DNA from: UBA7398 sp964597305
GTDB taxonomy: Bacteria; Actinomycetota; Actinomycetes; Nanopelagicales; Nanopelagicaceae
Assembly: GCA_964597305.1 (NCBI GenBank)
Contig: CAZQWU010000006.1
Location: forward strand, 1-46,663
Reading direction: 5' to 3'
DNA: 46,663 nt
Notes under the pieces: generated by a model
Databases searched by the model: none
What the model was told of the DNA's origin: nothing
The model's input: the letters and a program-made list of their open reading frames with translations, nothing else
Translations under genes and position numbers: made by a program
Part shown: positions 7,833 through 16,761 of the stretch, piece by piece
Position numbering within the stretch: position 1 is the first letter of the stretch
Layout: each line of letters begins with the position of its first letter

Positions 7833-8729
7833 ATGGTTGCGATCTCTGTAGACGATCTTTCAAAAAAATATGGGGATCGCTTTGCACTTTCCCATGCTAA
7901 TTTCCAAGTTCCATTAGGAACAATTTGTGGATTTGTCGGCCCAAATGGTTCAGGAAAAACTACGACTATTCGAATATTGCTTGGATTGATTAGCGCAACA
8001 GGTGGAACTGGCACGATTCTGGGGGAATCAATCTCTCATCCAGAAAGATACTTACCGCGAGTCGGAGCGATGATTGAAGGGCCTGCTTTTTATCCGGCGC
8101 TCTCGGGAAGTGAAAATCTCAAGGTGCTCGCCACGTTAGGCGGATTTTCCCACGATCGAATCGAACCATTACTAAAAAAAGTTGGACTGGTTGAACGAGG
8201 TAACTCAAAATATAAAACCTATTCCTTAGGCATGAAGCAACGACTGGGAATTGCTGCTGCATTACTGCCTCATCCACAACTACTCATTCTTGATGAGCCA
8301 ACAAATGGTCTTGACCCGGCAGGTATTCATGAAATTCGCGAACTTCTAAAATCTTTAGCGCTCGAAGGAATTACCGTCTTTGTCTCGTCTCATTTACTGA
8401 GCGAGATAGAGATGATTAGTGAATATTTGGTGATGTTACGAGAAGGAAAAGTCATATTCTTTGGCAAAACTGCCGAGCTCTTAGCGCAACAGCGACCAAC
8501 GATTGTGGTTCGAACAGAACATCGTAAAGATCTTGATCAATTAAAAAGTCTTGCGGAGTCAATGAATCATCAAGCATGGGTTGATGGGAATGTGCTCCAT
8601 ATCGATGCAGAAGCTCATTGGGCACCACTATTCAATCGGGCCGCCTTCGAGGCAGGAATAGTTTTGTCGGAAATAAATGTCGTACTGCCATCTTTGGAAG
8701 AGACTTTTTTTGAGATGACGAGTAAATAA
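7833..8729 (+). CDS. ABC transporter ATP-binding protein (ABC-2 type export)
   Basis: Complete ABC ATPase: Walker A GPNGSGKTT (about residues 36-44), signature YSLGMKQRLGIAAAL (about 131-145), Walker B LLILDEPTNGLDP and the switch His in FVSSHLLSEIE. The C-terminal 80 residues form the accessory domain often seen in multidrug, lantibiotic-immunity and Nod-factor-type (DrrA/CcmA-like) exporters. The stop codon overlaps the start of the permease gene by one base (TAATG), so the two are translationally coupled. It follows ctaB by 11 bp. The substrate is unknown. Confidence 0.92.
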   Translation: MVAISVDDLSKKYGDRFALSHANFQVPLGTICGFVGPNGSGKTTTIRILLGLISATGGTGTILGESISHPERYLPRVGAMIEGPAFYPALSGSENLKVLATLGGFSHDRIEPLLKKVGLVERGNSKYKTYSLGMKQRLGIAAALLPHPQLLILDEPTNGLDPAGIHEIRELLKSLALEGITVFVSSHLLSEIEMISEYLVMLREGKVIFFGKTAELLAQQRPTIVVRTEHRKDLDQLKSLAESMNHQAWVDGNVLHIDAEAHWAPLFNRAAFEAGIVLSEINVVLPSLEETFFEMTSK

Positions 8730-9520
8730 TGTTTAGAACTGCGAGAGCGGAATTACGCAAACTGAGACGACCAACTCTCTTTCTGGGTACGTTAATTTCT
8801 GTAGTAGGCGTTACCTCACTGGTCACATCATTACTTTATTTATTGATTGATCGCCCGGGTGGAAATGCTGAGCGAGGAACTTTTGTAACACGCGAAATGT
8901 TGAGTGCACCGCATGGCGTAACAATGGGTTTCTCTGCTTCGGCCGGATTGCTGGGATTGGTAGCGCTCTGTGTTTTTGCTGCTCAGACAGCGCAGGAATA
9001 TACCTACGGAACACTGCGGAATTTATTAGTGCGTCAACCGTCGCGGATGAAGATTCTGATCGGAAAATTTATTGCCATGTCACTATTTCAACTTGTCATC
9101 GTTGGTATTTCAGGAGCGGTGAGTATAGGCATCTCTTTCGCGTTGGCTCCGAGTGCGAAAGTAGAGACCTCCTTGTGGAACTCTGCGCAAGCGCATGACG
9201 CAATTGTTCATACAAGCGTTAACGTTTTCATCTCCGCGATCTCATATGGGGTATTCGGAATGGTGCTAGGCCTTTTACTTCGATCTCCCATCAGTTCCAT
9301 TTCAATTGGCGTTCTCTGGCTCCTAATCGTCGAAGGAATTTTGGGAACGGTATGGTCAACTGCCAATAAATGGTTGCCTGGGGCCCAATTCAGTAACGTG
9401 GCAGCAGGCGGATCATTAAATATTTCTTATACCTATTCCATGGTGGCAACTGCGGTGTACTTATTTATTGGATGCTTCACGGCAGCAGTTCTTTTTAAGA
9501 AGCGGGATGTCGCTAACTAG
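8729..9520 (+). CDS. ABC-2 type permease
   Basis: Membrane partner of the preceding ATPase, with six hydrophobic segments and the ABC-2 layout: first helix after a basic start (LRKLRRPTLFLGTLISVVG), then a long external loop, the coupling-loop motif AQEYTYGTLRNLLVRQPSR near residues 88-106, and four further helices. The EYTYGTLRNLL sequence is typical of the ABC-2 family. 263 residues is normal. It is translationally coupled to the ATPase gene by the TAATG overlap. Confidence 0.88.
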   Translation: MFRTARAELRKLRRPTLFLGTLISVVGVTSLVTSLLYLLIDRPGGNAERGTFVTREMLSAPHGVTMGFSASAGLLGLVALCVFAAQTAQEYTYGTLRNLLVRQPSRMKILIGKFIAMSLFQLVIVGISGAVSIGISFALAPSAKVETSLWNSAQAHDAIVHTSVNVFISAISYGVFGMVLGLLLRSPISSISIGVLWLLIVEGILGTVWSTANKWLPGAQFSNVAAGGSLNISYTYSMVATAVYLFIGCFTAAVLFKKRDVAN

Positions 9521-9599
9521 ACACCGACGATATTTACCGCAGTTTTTCTACATCTGGCTTTATTCTTTTCCCGTTCCCTAAATTCCCCGAGGGGTGTAC

Positions 9600-10817
9600 G
9601 TGAGACAGAAGCAAGCAGTTCGCGCGGTCATCGTTGCGCTTGCAACCCTATTCTTTTTCAACGTTTCCGTTGCACCGTATTCTTACGCCGCACCAAAACC
9701 AACTCAGGCAGAAATCGATGCTGCTAAAAAAGCTGAAGCGATTAAGAAAGCGGCTGCAGATAAACAACGAGCTGCACTTGATAAGGCAAACAAAACACTT
9801 CGTCAACTTACGGCTATTGCGCAAGCCGCTCAGGCGAAGTATCAAACGGCACTTAAAGAACTAGCAGTTGCAACAAAAGTTGCAGAAGCTGCCGCAGCTC
9901 ACGCAGCGCTAGCAACCGCGGCAGTTAATGCCACACATCGTGAAATTGGAAAATTAGCATCAAATGCTTACATTATGGGGAGTGGTTTTACGAACCTTAA
10001 TTCCTTATTAAATGCAGATGGGCCACAAGATTTAATAGATCGATTGAATGCACTTGATCGTTTAGGCACAAATAATTCGACTGCGCTTAAACGATTTAAA
10101 GCAGCAGAAGAAGTAGCGATTGCGGCACGAAAAGAAGCAGATGCTGCCAAGGTCGCGCAACAAAAGGCAACTGACAAAGTTGCCGCAGCTAAAAAAGTTG
10201 CTGATGCAGCCCGAGCGGATCAACAACAAGAAGTAAATAGATTGCAAAAAATACAAGACCAATTACTCAAAGAATTGGAATCTGCTCGCAAAGTTCGCCT
10301 TACGTTAGAACAACAACGCCAACTTGCGCTCTTAGAAGAAGCGAATGCGAGCCAAGCGGGGCAAACAAAAAATCAAGCAAAGATTTGGCCCGATATTGGT
10401 TTCCCAACAAAAGCAGTTGTACGCTCGACAGAAGCGCAACGACTGAAAGCAGTCGAGTATGCCAAGAAACAAGTTCTTGCGCGCAAACCTTATATTTGGG
10501 GAACAGAAGGTCCTAATTCTTTTGATTGTTCAGGTTTGGTTTTCGCGGCGTATAGAAATGCTGGATTAGGTTGGCCCAATTGGGATCGTTTGAACTCATC
10601 ACTGTATTTCAGCACGACAGTTCACGTTCCGCTCAATGCGCTTCAACCTGGTGACCTTTTGTTCTACTCATATAAAGGTACGGTCAACACAATTCATCAC
10701 ATCACGATCTACGCGGGAAATGGCATGATGTGGGAGGCAAACTCGAAAGATAAAGGGTTGTTGTACTCCAGCATTTACAGCGTAAATGGATTAATGCCCT
10801 ACGGAGGTCGGGTCTAA
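9600..10817 (+). CDS. Secreted NlpC/P60 peptidoglycan endopeptidase with coiled-coil N-domain
   Basis: RipA-like cell wall hydrolase that cleaves peptide stems between D-Glu and a diamino acid. After the signal peptide (about 1-30, ending SYAA) come about 230 residues of Ala/Lys/Gln-rich coiled coil. A C-terminal NlpC/P60 domain follows, with catalytic Cys310 in NSFDCSGLVFAAY and the His in NTIHHITIYAG. Coiled coils in such enzymes mediate autoinhibition or recruitment by FtsEX. I chose the GTG at 9600 because GAGGGG (9589-9594) sits five bases before it; the GTG at 9594 overlaps that Shine-Dalgarno. It is a probable septum-splitting enzyme. Confidence 0.92.
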   Translation: MRQKQAVRAVIVALATLFFFNVSVAPYSYAAPKPTQAEIDAAKKAEAIKKAAADKQRAALDKANKTLRQLTAIAQAAQAKYQTALKELAVATKVAEAAAAHAALATAAVNATHREIGKLASNAYIMGSGFTNLNSLLNADGPQDLIDRLNALDRLGTNNSTALKRFKAAEEVAIAARKEADAAKVAQQKATDKVAAAKKVADAARADQQQEVNRLQKIQDQLLKELESARKVRLTLEQQRQLALLEEANASQAGQTKNQAKIWPDIGFPTKAVVRSTEAQRLKAVEYAKKQVLARKPYIWGTEGPNSFDCSGLVFAAYRNAGLGWPNWDRLNSSLYFSTTVHVPLNALQPGDLLFYSYKGTVNTIHHITIYAGNGMMWEANSKDKGLLYSSIYSVNGLMPYGGRV

Positions 10818-10820
10818 TCT
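10815..10820 (+). promoter_or_regulatory. Leaderless -10 element for tilS
   Basis: TAATCT, whose TAA is the stop codon of the NlpC/P60 gene, is followed by exactly six bases and the GTG at 10827. It suggests tilS has its own promoter inside a tight gene junction. Confidence 0.5.
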
Positions 10821-10826
10821 TCTCCT

Positions 10827-11804
10827 GTGGGAGAACCAACTGCGACATTGTTAATTCGCAATGCAGTAAAAACAACGCTAGATTTTTGTGCGCCAGGAGA
10901 TCGAGTACTTATCGGAGTCTCAGGTGGTGCAGATTCACTTGCGCTAGCGAAAGCGGTCATTCTTGAATCTGAATCAGCTGCGCTTCAACCAATAGCAATC
11001 ATTATCAATCACCAACTTCAAGAAAAATCAGGTGACGTTGCAAAAGTAACTGAGAAAATTTTAGTGGGAATGGGCTATACCGATATTCGAATCATTCCAG
11101 TAATCGTTGATGGAAAAGATGGAATTGAAGCATCAGCTCGTCGCGCTCGTTATGATGCGTTTGAACATGTTGCCCGCGAAATTGACGCAACGGTTTTTTT
11201 ATTGGGACACACCAAAGACGATCAAGCAGAGACTGTATTGCTTGGATTGGCACGAGGCTCTGGGACGCGGTCCCTTTCGGGAATGGCTGAGCATTACGGA
11301 ATGTATTTCCGACCGTTATTAGGAATTAGCAGAGCTCAAACTGTTGCTGCATGCGCCGAATGGAATATCCAACCCTGGTTTGATCCACATAATGACGATG
11401 AGAAATTCACTCGAGTTAAAGTGCGAAAGAATGTACTGCCAGTTTTTGAGCGGGAATTAGGGCCAGGGATTTCAGATGCGTTGGTGAGAAGCGCAAAATT
11501 ATTACGCGATGACGCGGACGCGCTCGATGAATGGGCTTCATCTCTATTTGCGGGAATGAATCCGCGTGATTTGGATGTTGCAACACTTGAATCCCTTCCG
11601 CGAGCGGTCCGAACTCGAGTCTTACGGTTGGCGATTTATGCGGCAGGAGCTCCTGCCGGGTCGCTCAGCGCCGAGCACATCGCTCCGGTAGAGGCCATGA
11701 TCTCGGCGTGGCGCGGCCAAGGCGCCTCTGCTCTCCCTGGCGGTGTGAAGGTTGAACGAATTTCGGGCAGACTTTCGCTCTTGCGATCAAGAGATGATGG
11801 CTAA
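10827..11804 (+). CDS. tilS: tRNA(Ile)-lysidine synthase
   Basis: N-type ATP pyrophosphatase that converts C34 of the CAU-anticodon isoleucine tRNA to lysidine, so that it reads AUA. The PP-loop SGGADS is at residues 32-37, followed by family segments IINHQLQEKSGDVA (the HxLR-type region), EASARRARYDAFE and LGHTKDDQAETVLLGLARGSG. 325 residues suits the shorter actinobacterial form. hpt follows 18 bp downstream, the classic tilS-hpt-ftsH order. Confidence 0.95.
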   Translation: MGEPTATLLIRNAVKTTLDFCAPGDRVLIGVSGGADSLALAKAVILESESAALQPIAIIINHQLQEKSGDVAKVTEKILVGMGYTDIRIIPVIVDGKDGIEASARRARYDAFEHVAREIDATVFLLGHTKDDQAETVLLGLARGSGTRSLSGMAEHYGMYFRPLLGISRAQTVAACAEWNIQPWFDPHNDDEKFTRVKVRKNVLPVFERELGPGISDALVRSAKLLRDDADALDEWASSLFAGMNPRDLDVATLESLPRAVRTRVLRLAIYAAGAPAGSLSAEHIAPVEAMISAWRGQGASALPGGVKVERISGRLSLLRSRDDG

Positions 11805-11822
11805 TCTTCTTAAGGAGACTCT

Positions 11823-12374
11823 GTGGATTTAGCGGCAATCCAAAACGATGTAGAACGCGTCATTGTTTCCGAGGCAGATCTTCAAAAAAGAATGAAAGAA
11901 CTTGCAACGCAAATTACCGCGGATTATCACGGTCGCGATCTCTTACTTATTGGCGTACTGAAAGGCGCCGTGATGGCGATGGCAGATCTTTCGCGTTACA
12001 TCCAACGTCATGTTGATATGGATTGGATGGCAGTTTCATCGTACGGTTCAGGAACGAAATCAAGTGGTGTAGTTCGGATTCTTAAAGATTTAGATCGAGA
12101 TATTACGGGCCGCGAAGTTCTCATTGTTGAGGACATCGTTGACACAGGATTAACTCTCTCCTGGTTGAGATCAAATCTGGAGTCGCGTGGCGCTAAAAGC
12201 GTCGAGATTTTGACAGTACTTCGGAAACCAACTGCGGCCAAAGTTGAGGTAAATGTGAAATATGTAGGTTTTGATATTCCGCCTGACTTTGTTATTGGTT
12301 ATGGACTGGATTTTGATGAGAAGTATCGCAACCTTCCCTTTATCGGTGTGCTGGCAAAGCACATGTACGAATAG
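11823..12374 (+). CDS. hpt: Hypoxanthine phosphoribosyltransferase
   Basis: Purine salvage enzyme that makes IMP or GMP from hypoxanthine or guanine and PRPP. The PRPP-binding loop is clear: VLIVEDIVDTGLTLSWL (about residues 99-115). Other family segments are LLIGVLKGAVMAMADL (about 41-56) and MAVSSYGSGTKSSGVVRILKDL. The GTG at 11823 is preceded by a good Shine-Dalgarno, AAGGAG, five bases upstream. A TAATCT hexamer overlaps the tilS stop and could be a further promoter. 183 residues is normal. Confidence 0.96.
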   Translation: MDLAAIQNDVERVIVSEADLQKRMKELATQITADYHGRDLLLIGVLKGAVMAMADLSRYIQRHVDMDWMAVSSYGSGTKSSGVVRILKDLDRDITGREVLIVEDIVDTGLTLSWLRSNLESRGAKSVEILTVLRKPTAAKVEVNVKYVGFDIPPDFVIGYGLDFDEKYRNLPFIGVLAKHMYE

Positions 12375-12383
12375 GTATTTACC

Positions 12384-14480
12384 GTGACTAACACTGAGAA
12401 GAAGAACGATAAAGATTCACAGAGCACGTCTTCAGAAAAAACAACGCCAGAGAAAAAGTTAAGTAAAAATAACGACAGTAAATCGAAAAATTCCAAGTTA
12501 CCTGATCCTGCGCGCGTGCGGAAACTCGTCCGCCGACCACTTTTCTGGATCTTGTTGGCGATCTTGGGAGTGTCAATTTTTGGGCAAATTTCCAATACTG
12601 GAAATCAATATACAAAAGTTCCCACCTCATCGATTATTGCTGCAATTTCAAATAGTGATGTCGAATCTGCGATCGTTATTGATCGAGATCAATTAGTTCG
12701 AGCGGTCCTCAAACCAGGGAAAGCTATTAAAGGTGCAACGAAAGTTGAAGCGTCTTATGTCACTGGACAAGAACCGCTCATCGTTGAACTGCTCACGAGC
12801 AATCCGCCGCCAAAGGATTGGAATGTTTCAGTTCCCCATCAAAATCTTTTTGTCACATTGATATTTTCAATTCTGCCGTTTTTAATCATCGGATTTATTT
12901 TCTTCTTGCTGATGGGCAACGCGCAAGGTGGAAACCGAGTGTTCTCATTCGGACGTTCCCGCGCAAAATTGCAATCGCCTGATGCCCCGAAAACAACATT
13001 TGCAGATGTAGCAGGCGCAGATGAAGCAGTTGAAGAGTTACGAGAGATCAAGGATTTTCTTGCCGATCCAAAGAAGTACCAAGAAATTGGCGCCAAAATT
13101 CCTAAAGGAGTTTTGCTTTTTGGCCCACCCGGAACAGGTAAAACTCTGTTGGCGCGAGCAGTTGCTGGTGAAGCAAAAGTTCCGTTTTATTCAATCTCAG
13201 GTTCGGATTTCGTGGAGATGTTCGTAGGCGTTGGCGCCGCACGCGTTCGCGATTTATTTAATCAAGCAAAAGCTCACGCACCAGCGATTGTTTTCGTTGA
13301 TGAAATTGATGCGGTTGGTCGTCAACGCGGGGCGGGATTGGGTGGTGGCCACGATGAACGTGAACAGACGCTCAACCAATTACTCGTGGAGATGGATGGC
13401 TTCGAAGCAAATGGATCTGTCATTCTCATCGCAGCAACTAATCGCCCAGATGTATTAGACCCTGCCCTATTGCGTCCTGGTCGATTTGATCGACAAATTG
13501 GAATTGATCGACCTGATCTCAAGGGTCGCGAAGCGATATTGCGAGTTCATGCGAAGGGAAAACCGCTTGCAGATGATGTTGATTTAGTCAGCTTTGCACG
13601 TCGAACTCCAGGATTTACCGGTGCTGATTTAGCGAATGTTCTCAATGAAGCAGCGCTATTAACTGCGCGCGAAAATTCCAAATTAATTACCAATAAATCT
13701 CTCGATGAATCAATTGATCGCGTTATGGCCGGTCCGCAACGTAAGAGTCGATTAATGAGTGAAGAAGAGCGACGCATTACGGCCTACCATGAGGGTGGCC
13801 ATGCGCTAGTTGCTCACGCGCTTCCTCATACAGATCCGGTACATAAAATCACAATCATGCCTCGCGGACATGCCTTGGGTTACACCATGGTTCTGCCCGA
13901 CGAAGATAAATATTCAACCTCGCGCAATCAGATGCTCGATCAATTGGCTTACACAATGGGTGGACGTGCTGCAGAGGAATTGGTATTCCACGACCCCACA
14001 ACTGGCGCTGCAAACGATATTGAAAAGGCAACGACTCTTGCTCGTGCCATGGTGACGATGTATGGCATGACGGAAAAGTTAGGCGCGATCAAATTAGGCA
14101 CTTCCGACTCCGCGCCATTCTTGGGCAGAGACTTCGCACATCAGCGAGATTATTCTGAAAACGTAGCGGCGATTGTTGACCAAGAAATTCGTCAATTAAT
14201 TGAAGATGCTCACCAAGAAGCGTTTGAAATATTGGTGCAAAATCGAACAACGCTCGACAACTTAGTCGAAGAGTTAATGGAGAAAGAAACACTTAATAAA
14301 GACGAAATTGAAAAGATCTTTAGCAAAGTGAATGGTCGACCACCTCGGCCAGCCTGGACAGGATCGCCGCTTCGTAAACCATCAACACTTCCACCCGTTG
14401 CAATAAAAGAACGCTCTGTTGAGACTGATGATGGTGAGAAAAAACCACGGAAAAAGCGAGCGCAAAAGAGCGTTGAATGA
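12384..14480 (+). CDS. ftsH: ATP-dependent zinc metalloprotease FtsH
   Basis: Membrane-bound AAA protease that degrades misfolded and regulatory proteins. A highly charged cytoplasmic N-terminus of about 50 residues, rich in Lys, Ser and Asp, is longer than in E. coli. It precedes TM1 (PLFWILLAILGVSIFG) and TM2 (LFVTLIFSILPFLIIGFIFF). The AAA domain has Walker A GPPGTGKT (247-254), Walker B IVFVDEIDAVGRQRG and the arginine-finger region RPGRFDRQ. The zinc site is HEGGH (His469, Glu470, His473). The C-terminus ends in a Lys/Arg-rich tail. The start is GTG. The 3' end overlaps folE by 4 bp. Confidence 0.97.
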   Translation: MTNTEKKNDKDSQSTSSEKTTPEKKLSKNNDSKSKNSKLPDPARVRKLVRRPLFWILLAILGVSIFGQISNTGNQYTKVPTSSIIAAISNSDVESAIVIDRDQLVRAVLKPGKAIKGATKVEASYVTGQEPLIVELLTSNPPPKDWNVSVPHQNLFVTLIFSILPFLIIGFIFFLLMGNAQGGNRVFSFGRSRAKLQSPDAPKTTFADVAGADEAVEELREIKDFLADPKKYQEIGAKIPKGVLLFGPPGTGKTLLARAVAGEAKVPFYSISGSDFVEMFVGVGAARVRDLFNQAKAHAPAIVFVDEIDAVGRQRGAGLGGGHDEREQTLNQLLVEMDGFEANGSVILIAATNRPDVLDPALLRPGRFDRQIGIDRPDLKGREAILRVHAKGKPLADDVDLVSFARRTPGFTGADLANVLNEAALLTARENSKLITNKSLDESIDRVMAGPQRKSRLMSEEERRITAYHEGGHALVAHALPHTDPVHKITIMPRGHALGYTMVLPDEDKYSTSRNQMLDQLAYTMGGRAAEELVFHDPTTGAANDIEKATTLARAMVTMYGMTEKLGAIKLGTSDSAPFLGRDFAHQRDYSENVAAIVDQEIRQLIEDAHQEAFEILVQNRTTLDNLVEELMEKETLNKDEIEKIFSKVNGRPPRPAWTGSPLRKPSTLPPVAIKERSVETDDGEKKPRKKRAQKSVE

Positions 14481-15094
14481 GTGAGATCAATTCAGTTTCC
14501 ATGGGACCGCATGACGGCCAAGCGAAGGCTGAATTTGATCAAGTACGTGCTGAGAGAGCAATTACCGAACTACTTCTTGCTTTAGGTGAGGATATTTCTC
14601 GCGATGGTTTACGCGATACCCCGGCACGAGTTGCGCGTGCGCTTCGCGAAAATTTCGAGGGGCTATGGCAGGACCCGCGCGAAGTTTTAACAACGACTTT
14701 TGATATTGGCCATAAAGAATTAGTGATTGTTCGCGATATTGAAGTGTTCTCACATTGCGAACATCACCTCACACCTTTTCATGGTGTTGCCCATATTGGA
14801 TATATACCGGGCCCCAGTGGACGTATTACCGGATTATCAAAACTTGCTCGATTAGTTGATCTATTTGCTCGTCGACCGCAAGTGCAAGAGCGATTAACGT
14901 CGCAAATTGCAGACTCACTTGTTGAAATTTTAGAAGCCGATGGCGTTATCGTCATTATTGATTGCGAGCATCTCTGCATGTCGATGCGAGGTGTAAGAAA
15001 AACGCAAGCTCGTACAACGACGAGTGCAGTGCGCGGTCAATTACGCGATGCTGCAACGCGAGCCGAAGCAATGTCACTCATCACAACCCGGTAA
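14477..15094 (+). CDS. folE: GTP cyclohydrolase I
   Basis: First enzyme of folate synthesis, converting GTP to dihydroneopterin triphosphate. Zinc and active-site segments are intact: FSHCEHHLTPFHGVAHIGYI (about residues 93-112), GLSKLARLVDLFARRPQVQER (shown split as GLSKLARLVD and FARRPQVQER) and the later zinc Cys in IIDCEHLCMSMRG. 205 residues is normal. The ATG overlaps the ftsH stop by 4 bp, so translation is coupled, and folP follows after two bases. Confidence 0.97.
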   Translation: MSEINSVSMGPHDGQAKAEFDQVRAERAITELLLALGEDISRDGLRDTPARVARALRENFEGLWQDPREVLTTTFDIGHKELVIVRDIEVFSHCEHHLTPFHGVAHIGYIPGPSGRITGLSKLARLVDLFARRPQVQERLTSQIADSLVEILEADGVIVIIDCEHLCMSMRGVRKTQARTTTSAVRGQLRDAATRAEAMSLITTR

Positions 15095-15096
15095 CT

Positions 15097-15891
15097 ATGT
15101 CTACATTAGTTATGGGAATTCTTAATGTCACACCAGATTCTTTTGCTGATGGTGGGCGACATTTCACTTTATCTGATGCGATACGACGATCTGAAGAGAT
15201 GATTCAGGAAGGTGTAGACATTATTGATGTTGGCGGTGAATCAACCCGACCCGGAGCAGATCGCGTGAGTGAAGCGGAAGAACGGGAAAGAACAATTCCT
15301 ATCATCAAAGAGCTCGTCAAGCTTGGTGTCACAGTCAGTATTGACACAATGCGCGCAACAATTGCGCGAGAGGCAATAAAAGCCGGTGCCCGTTTTATCA
15401 ACGATGTGAGCGGCGGGTTAGCAGATAAAGAGATGACAAAAGTTGTCGTTGATCATCCAGAGATTCAATATATTGCGATGCACTGGCGAGCCCACTCCGA
15501 TCAGATGCAGAGTAAAGCCATTTATAAAGACGTGGTGCGAGAAGTGAAAGATGAATTACAAGATCGACTAGATACTTTGATCTCTGCCGGAGCAGATCCC
15601 GACCAATTAATAATTGATCCAGGAATCGGGTTTGCAAAGCTTTCTGATCACAATTGGGAGTTGTTGCGAAATATCGATCGGTTATCTCTTTTAGGTTTCC
15701 CCATTCTGATAGGTGCGTCGCGAAAGAAATTTCTTGGCGACTTAACAAGCACTCATAACCCTGATGACCGTGAGGCAGCATCAATTGCGGTAACCACACT
15801 GATGGCAAAGGCAAAAATTTGGGGAGTGCGAACGCACTCTGTAAAACCACATAAAGATGCAATTGCAGCAGTGGAAAAGATGTATTCATGA
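15097..15891 (+). CDS. folP: Dihydropteroate synthase
   Basis: Condenses p-aminobenzoate with dihydropterin pyrophosphate; the target of sulfonamides. TIM-barrel motifs in order: GILNVTPDSFADGG (residues 6-19), DVGGESTRPGADR, SIDTMRATIAREAI, INDVSGG, DPGIGFAK and GASRKKFLG. The frame is open upstream to 14962 inside folE, but the ATG at 15097, two bases after the folE stop, gives the normal 264-residue enzyme. folB overlaps its stop by 4 bp. Confidence 0.96.
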   Translation: MSTLVMGILNVTPDSFADGGRHFTLSDAIRRSEEMIQEGVDIIDVGGESTRPGADRVSEAEERERTIPIIKELVKLGVTVSIDTMRATIAREAIKAGARFINDVSGGLADKEMTKVVVDHPEIQYIAMHWRAHSDQMQSKAIYKDVVREVKDELQDRLDTLISAGADPDQLIIDPGIGFAKLSDHNWELLRNIDRLSLLGFPILIGASRKKFLGDLTSTHNPDDREAASIAVTTLMAKAKIWGVRTHSVKPHKDAIAAVEKMYS

Positions 15892-16250
15892 GCGATGTCA
15901 TTACCATTACTGGAATAACGGGGTTTGGTTATCACGGGGTTCTTAATTCCGAACGAGAAAATGGTCAAGAATTTTCAGTAGATGTTCAATTGAAAGTCGA
16001 TCTTCATCCTGCTGCAAGCACGGACAACTTACTGAAGACCATTAATTATGCTGACGTAGCTGATCTCGTACATCACCGTATCGTTGGTGAGCCGTGCAAT
16101 TTAATTGAACGACTTGCTGAAATCATCGCACACGACATTCTTTCTGCATTCGAAGTAATACAAGTAGAAGTCACAGTGCATAAACCTCATGCACCAATCA
16201 ATGTTCCATTTACCGATGTATCAGTCACAATATCGAGATCTCGCGCATAA
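15888..16250 (+). CDS. folB: Dihydroneopterin aldolase
   Basis: Cleaves dihydroneopterin to 6-hydroxymethyl-dihydropterin. Typical features are ITGFGYHGVLNSERENGQEF near the N-terminus (catalytic Glu in the RENGQEF segment), INYADVADLVH, the conserved NLIERLAEIIA (with Glu of the substrate-binding set) and VTVHKPHAPI, which contains the catalytic Lys. At 120 residues it is a standard length. It overlaps folP by 4 bp and precedes folK by 14 bp. Confidence 0.95.
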   Translation: MSDVITITGITGFGYHGVLNSERENGQEFSVDVQLKVDLHPAASTDNLLKTINYADVADLVHHRIVGEPCNLIERLAEIIAHDILSAFEVIQVEVTVHKPHAPINVPFTDVSVTISRSRA

Positions 16251-16264
16251 GAAATGTCGGTGAT

Positions 16265-16711
16265 ATGAGAGCAGTTGTTTCCCTCGGTGCAAACCTAGGA
16301 GACCCCCGTCAACAAATACACCAAGCTATTTCTGAGATAAAAGAAATATGTAGAGTTATTTCACTTTCGACATTAATAGAAACTGAACCTATTGATGCTC
16401 CGGGACAGCCGCGCTACTTCAACGCAATTGCGATCATTGAAACTGATCTAGCACCACTTGATCTCCTGCATCACTTGCAACGTATTGAACAGAACGGCGG
16501 TCGAGTACGAACTGTTCGTAACGCAGCCCGAACGATAGATCTTGACCTCATTTCATTTGGCGAGCTATTTCTCGATTCCGAAGAATTGACGTTGCCACAT
16601 CCACGCGCTCACCTTCGCCGTTTCGTACTTGAACCGTGGCTGGAGATTGAACCCACCGCAGAGTTACCTGGTTACGGATCAGTACGGGAACTTTTGAGAA
16701 CGTTGGAATAG
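16265..16711 (+). CDS. folK: 2-amino-4-hydroxy-6-hydroxymethyldihydropteridine diphosphokinase
   Basis: Transfers pyrophosphate from ATP to 6-hydroxymethyl-dihydropterin, the step before FolP. Family motifs: VSLGANLGDPRQQI (residues 4-17), PRYFNAIAIIETDL, the Mg/ATP-binding RTIDLDLISFG and LPHPRAHLRRFVLEPW. 148 residues is slightly short but complete. With folE, folP and folB it supplies most of the pterin branch. A new promoter for panC begins inside its last codons. Confidence 0.95.
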   Translation: MRAVVSLGANLGDPRQQIHQAISEIKEICRVISLSTLIETEPIDAPGQPRYFNAIAIIETDLAPLDLLHHLQRIEQNGGRVRTVRNAARTIDLDLISFGELFLDSEELTLPHPRAHLRRFVLEPWLEIEPTAELPGYGSVRELLRTLE

Positions 16712-16722
16712 ATCTGTAGCAT
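16694..16722 (+). promoter_or_regulatory. Promoter for panC-nadB-nadC
   Basis: TTGAGA (16694-16699), a 17-base spacer and TAGCAT (16717-16722). Transcription would start near 16729, leaving a leader of about 33 bases with a GGAG before the GTG at 16762. Confidence 0.45.
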
Positions 16723-16761
16723 TTACCTGCCCGGTACCACCCAGCAGGACTGGAGCTTGAT

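Noticed and set aside
9586..9594. CCCC-GA-GGGG as a regulatory hairpin
   Set aside because: A two-base loop is too small for a stable hairpin, and the G-run is better explained as the Shine-Dalgarno.
9594..9599. GTG at 9594 as start of the NlpC/P60 protein
   Set aside because: This GTG overlaps the GAGGGG Shine-Dalgarno; the GTG at 9600 is correctly spaced.
14962..15096. N-terminal extension of folP into folE
   Set aside because: The frame is open there, but the ATG at 15097 gives the normal enzyme, starting just before the conserved first strand; the extension has no family match.
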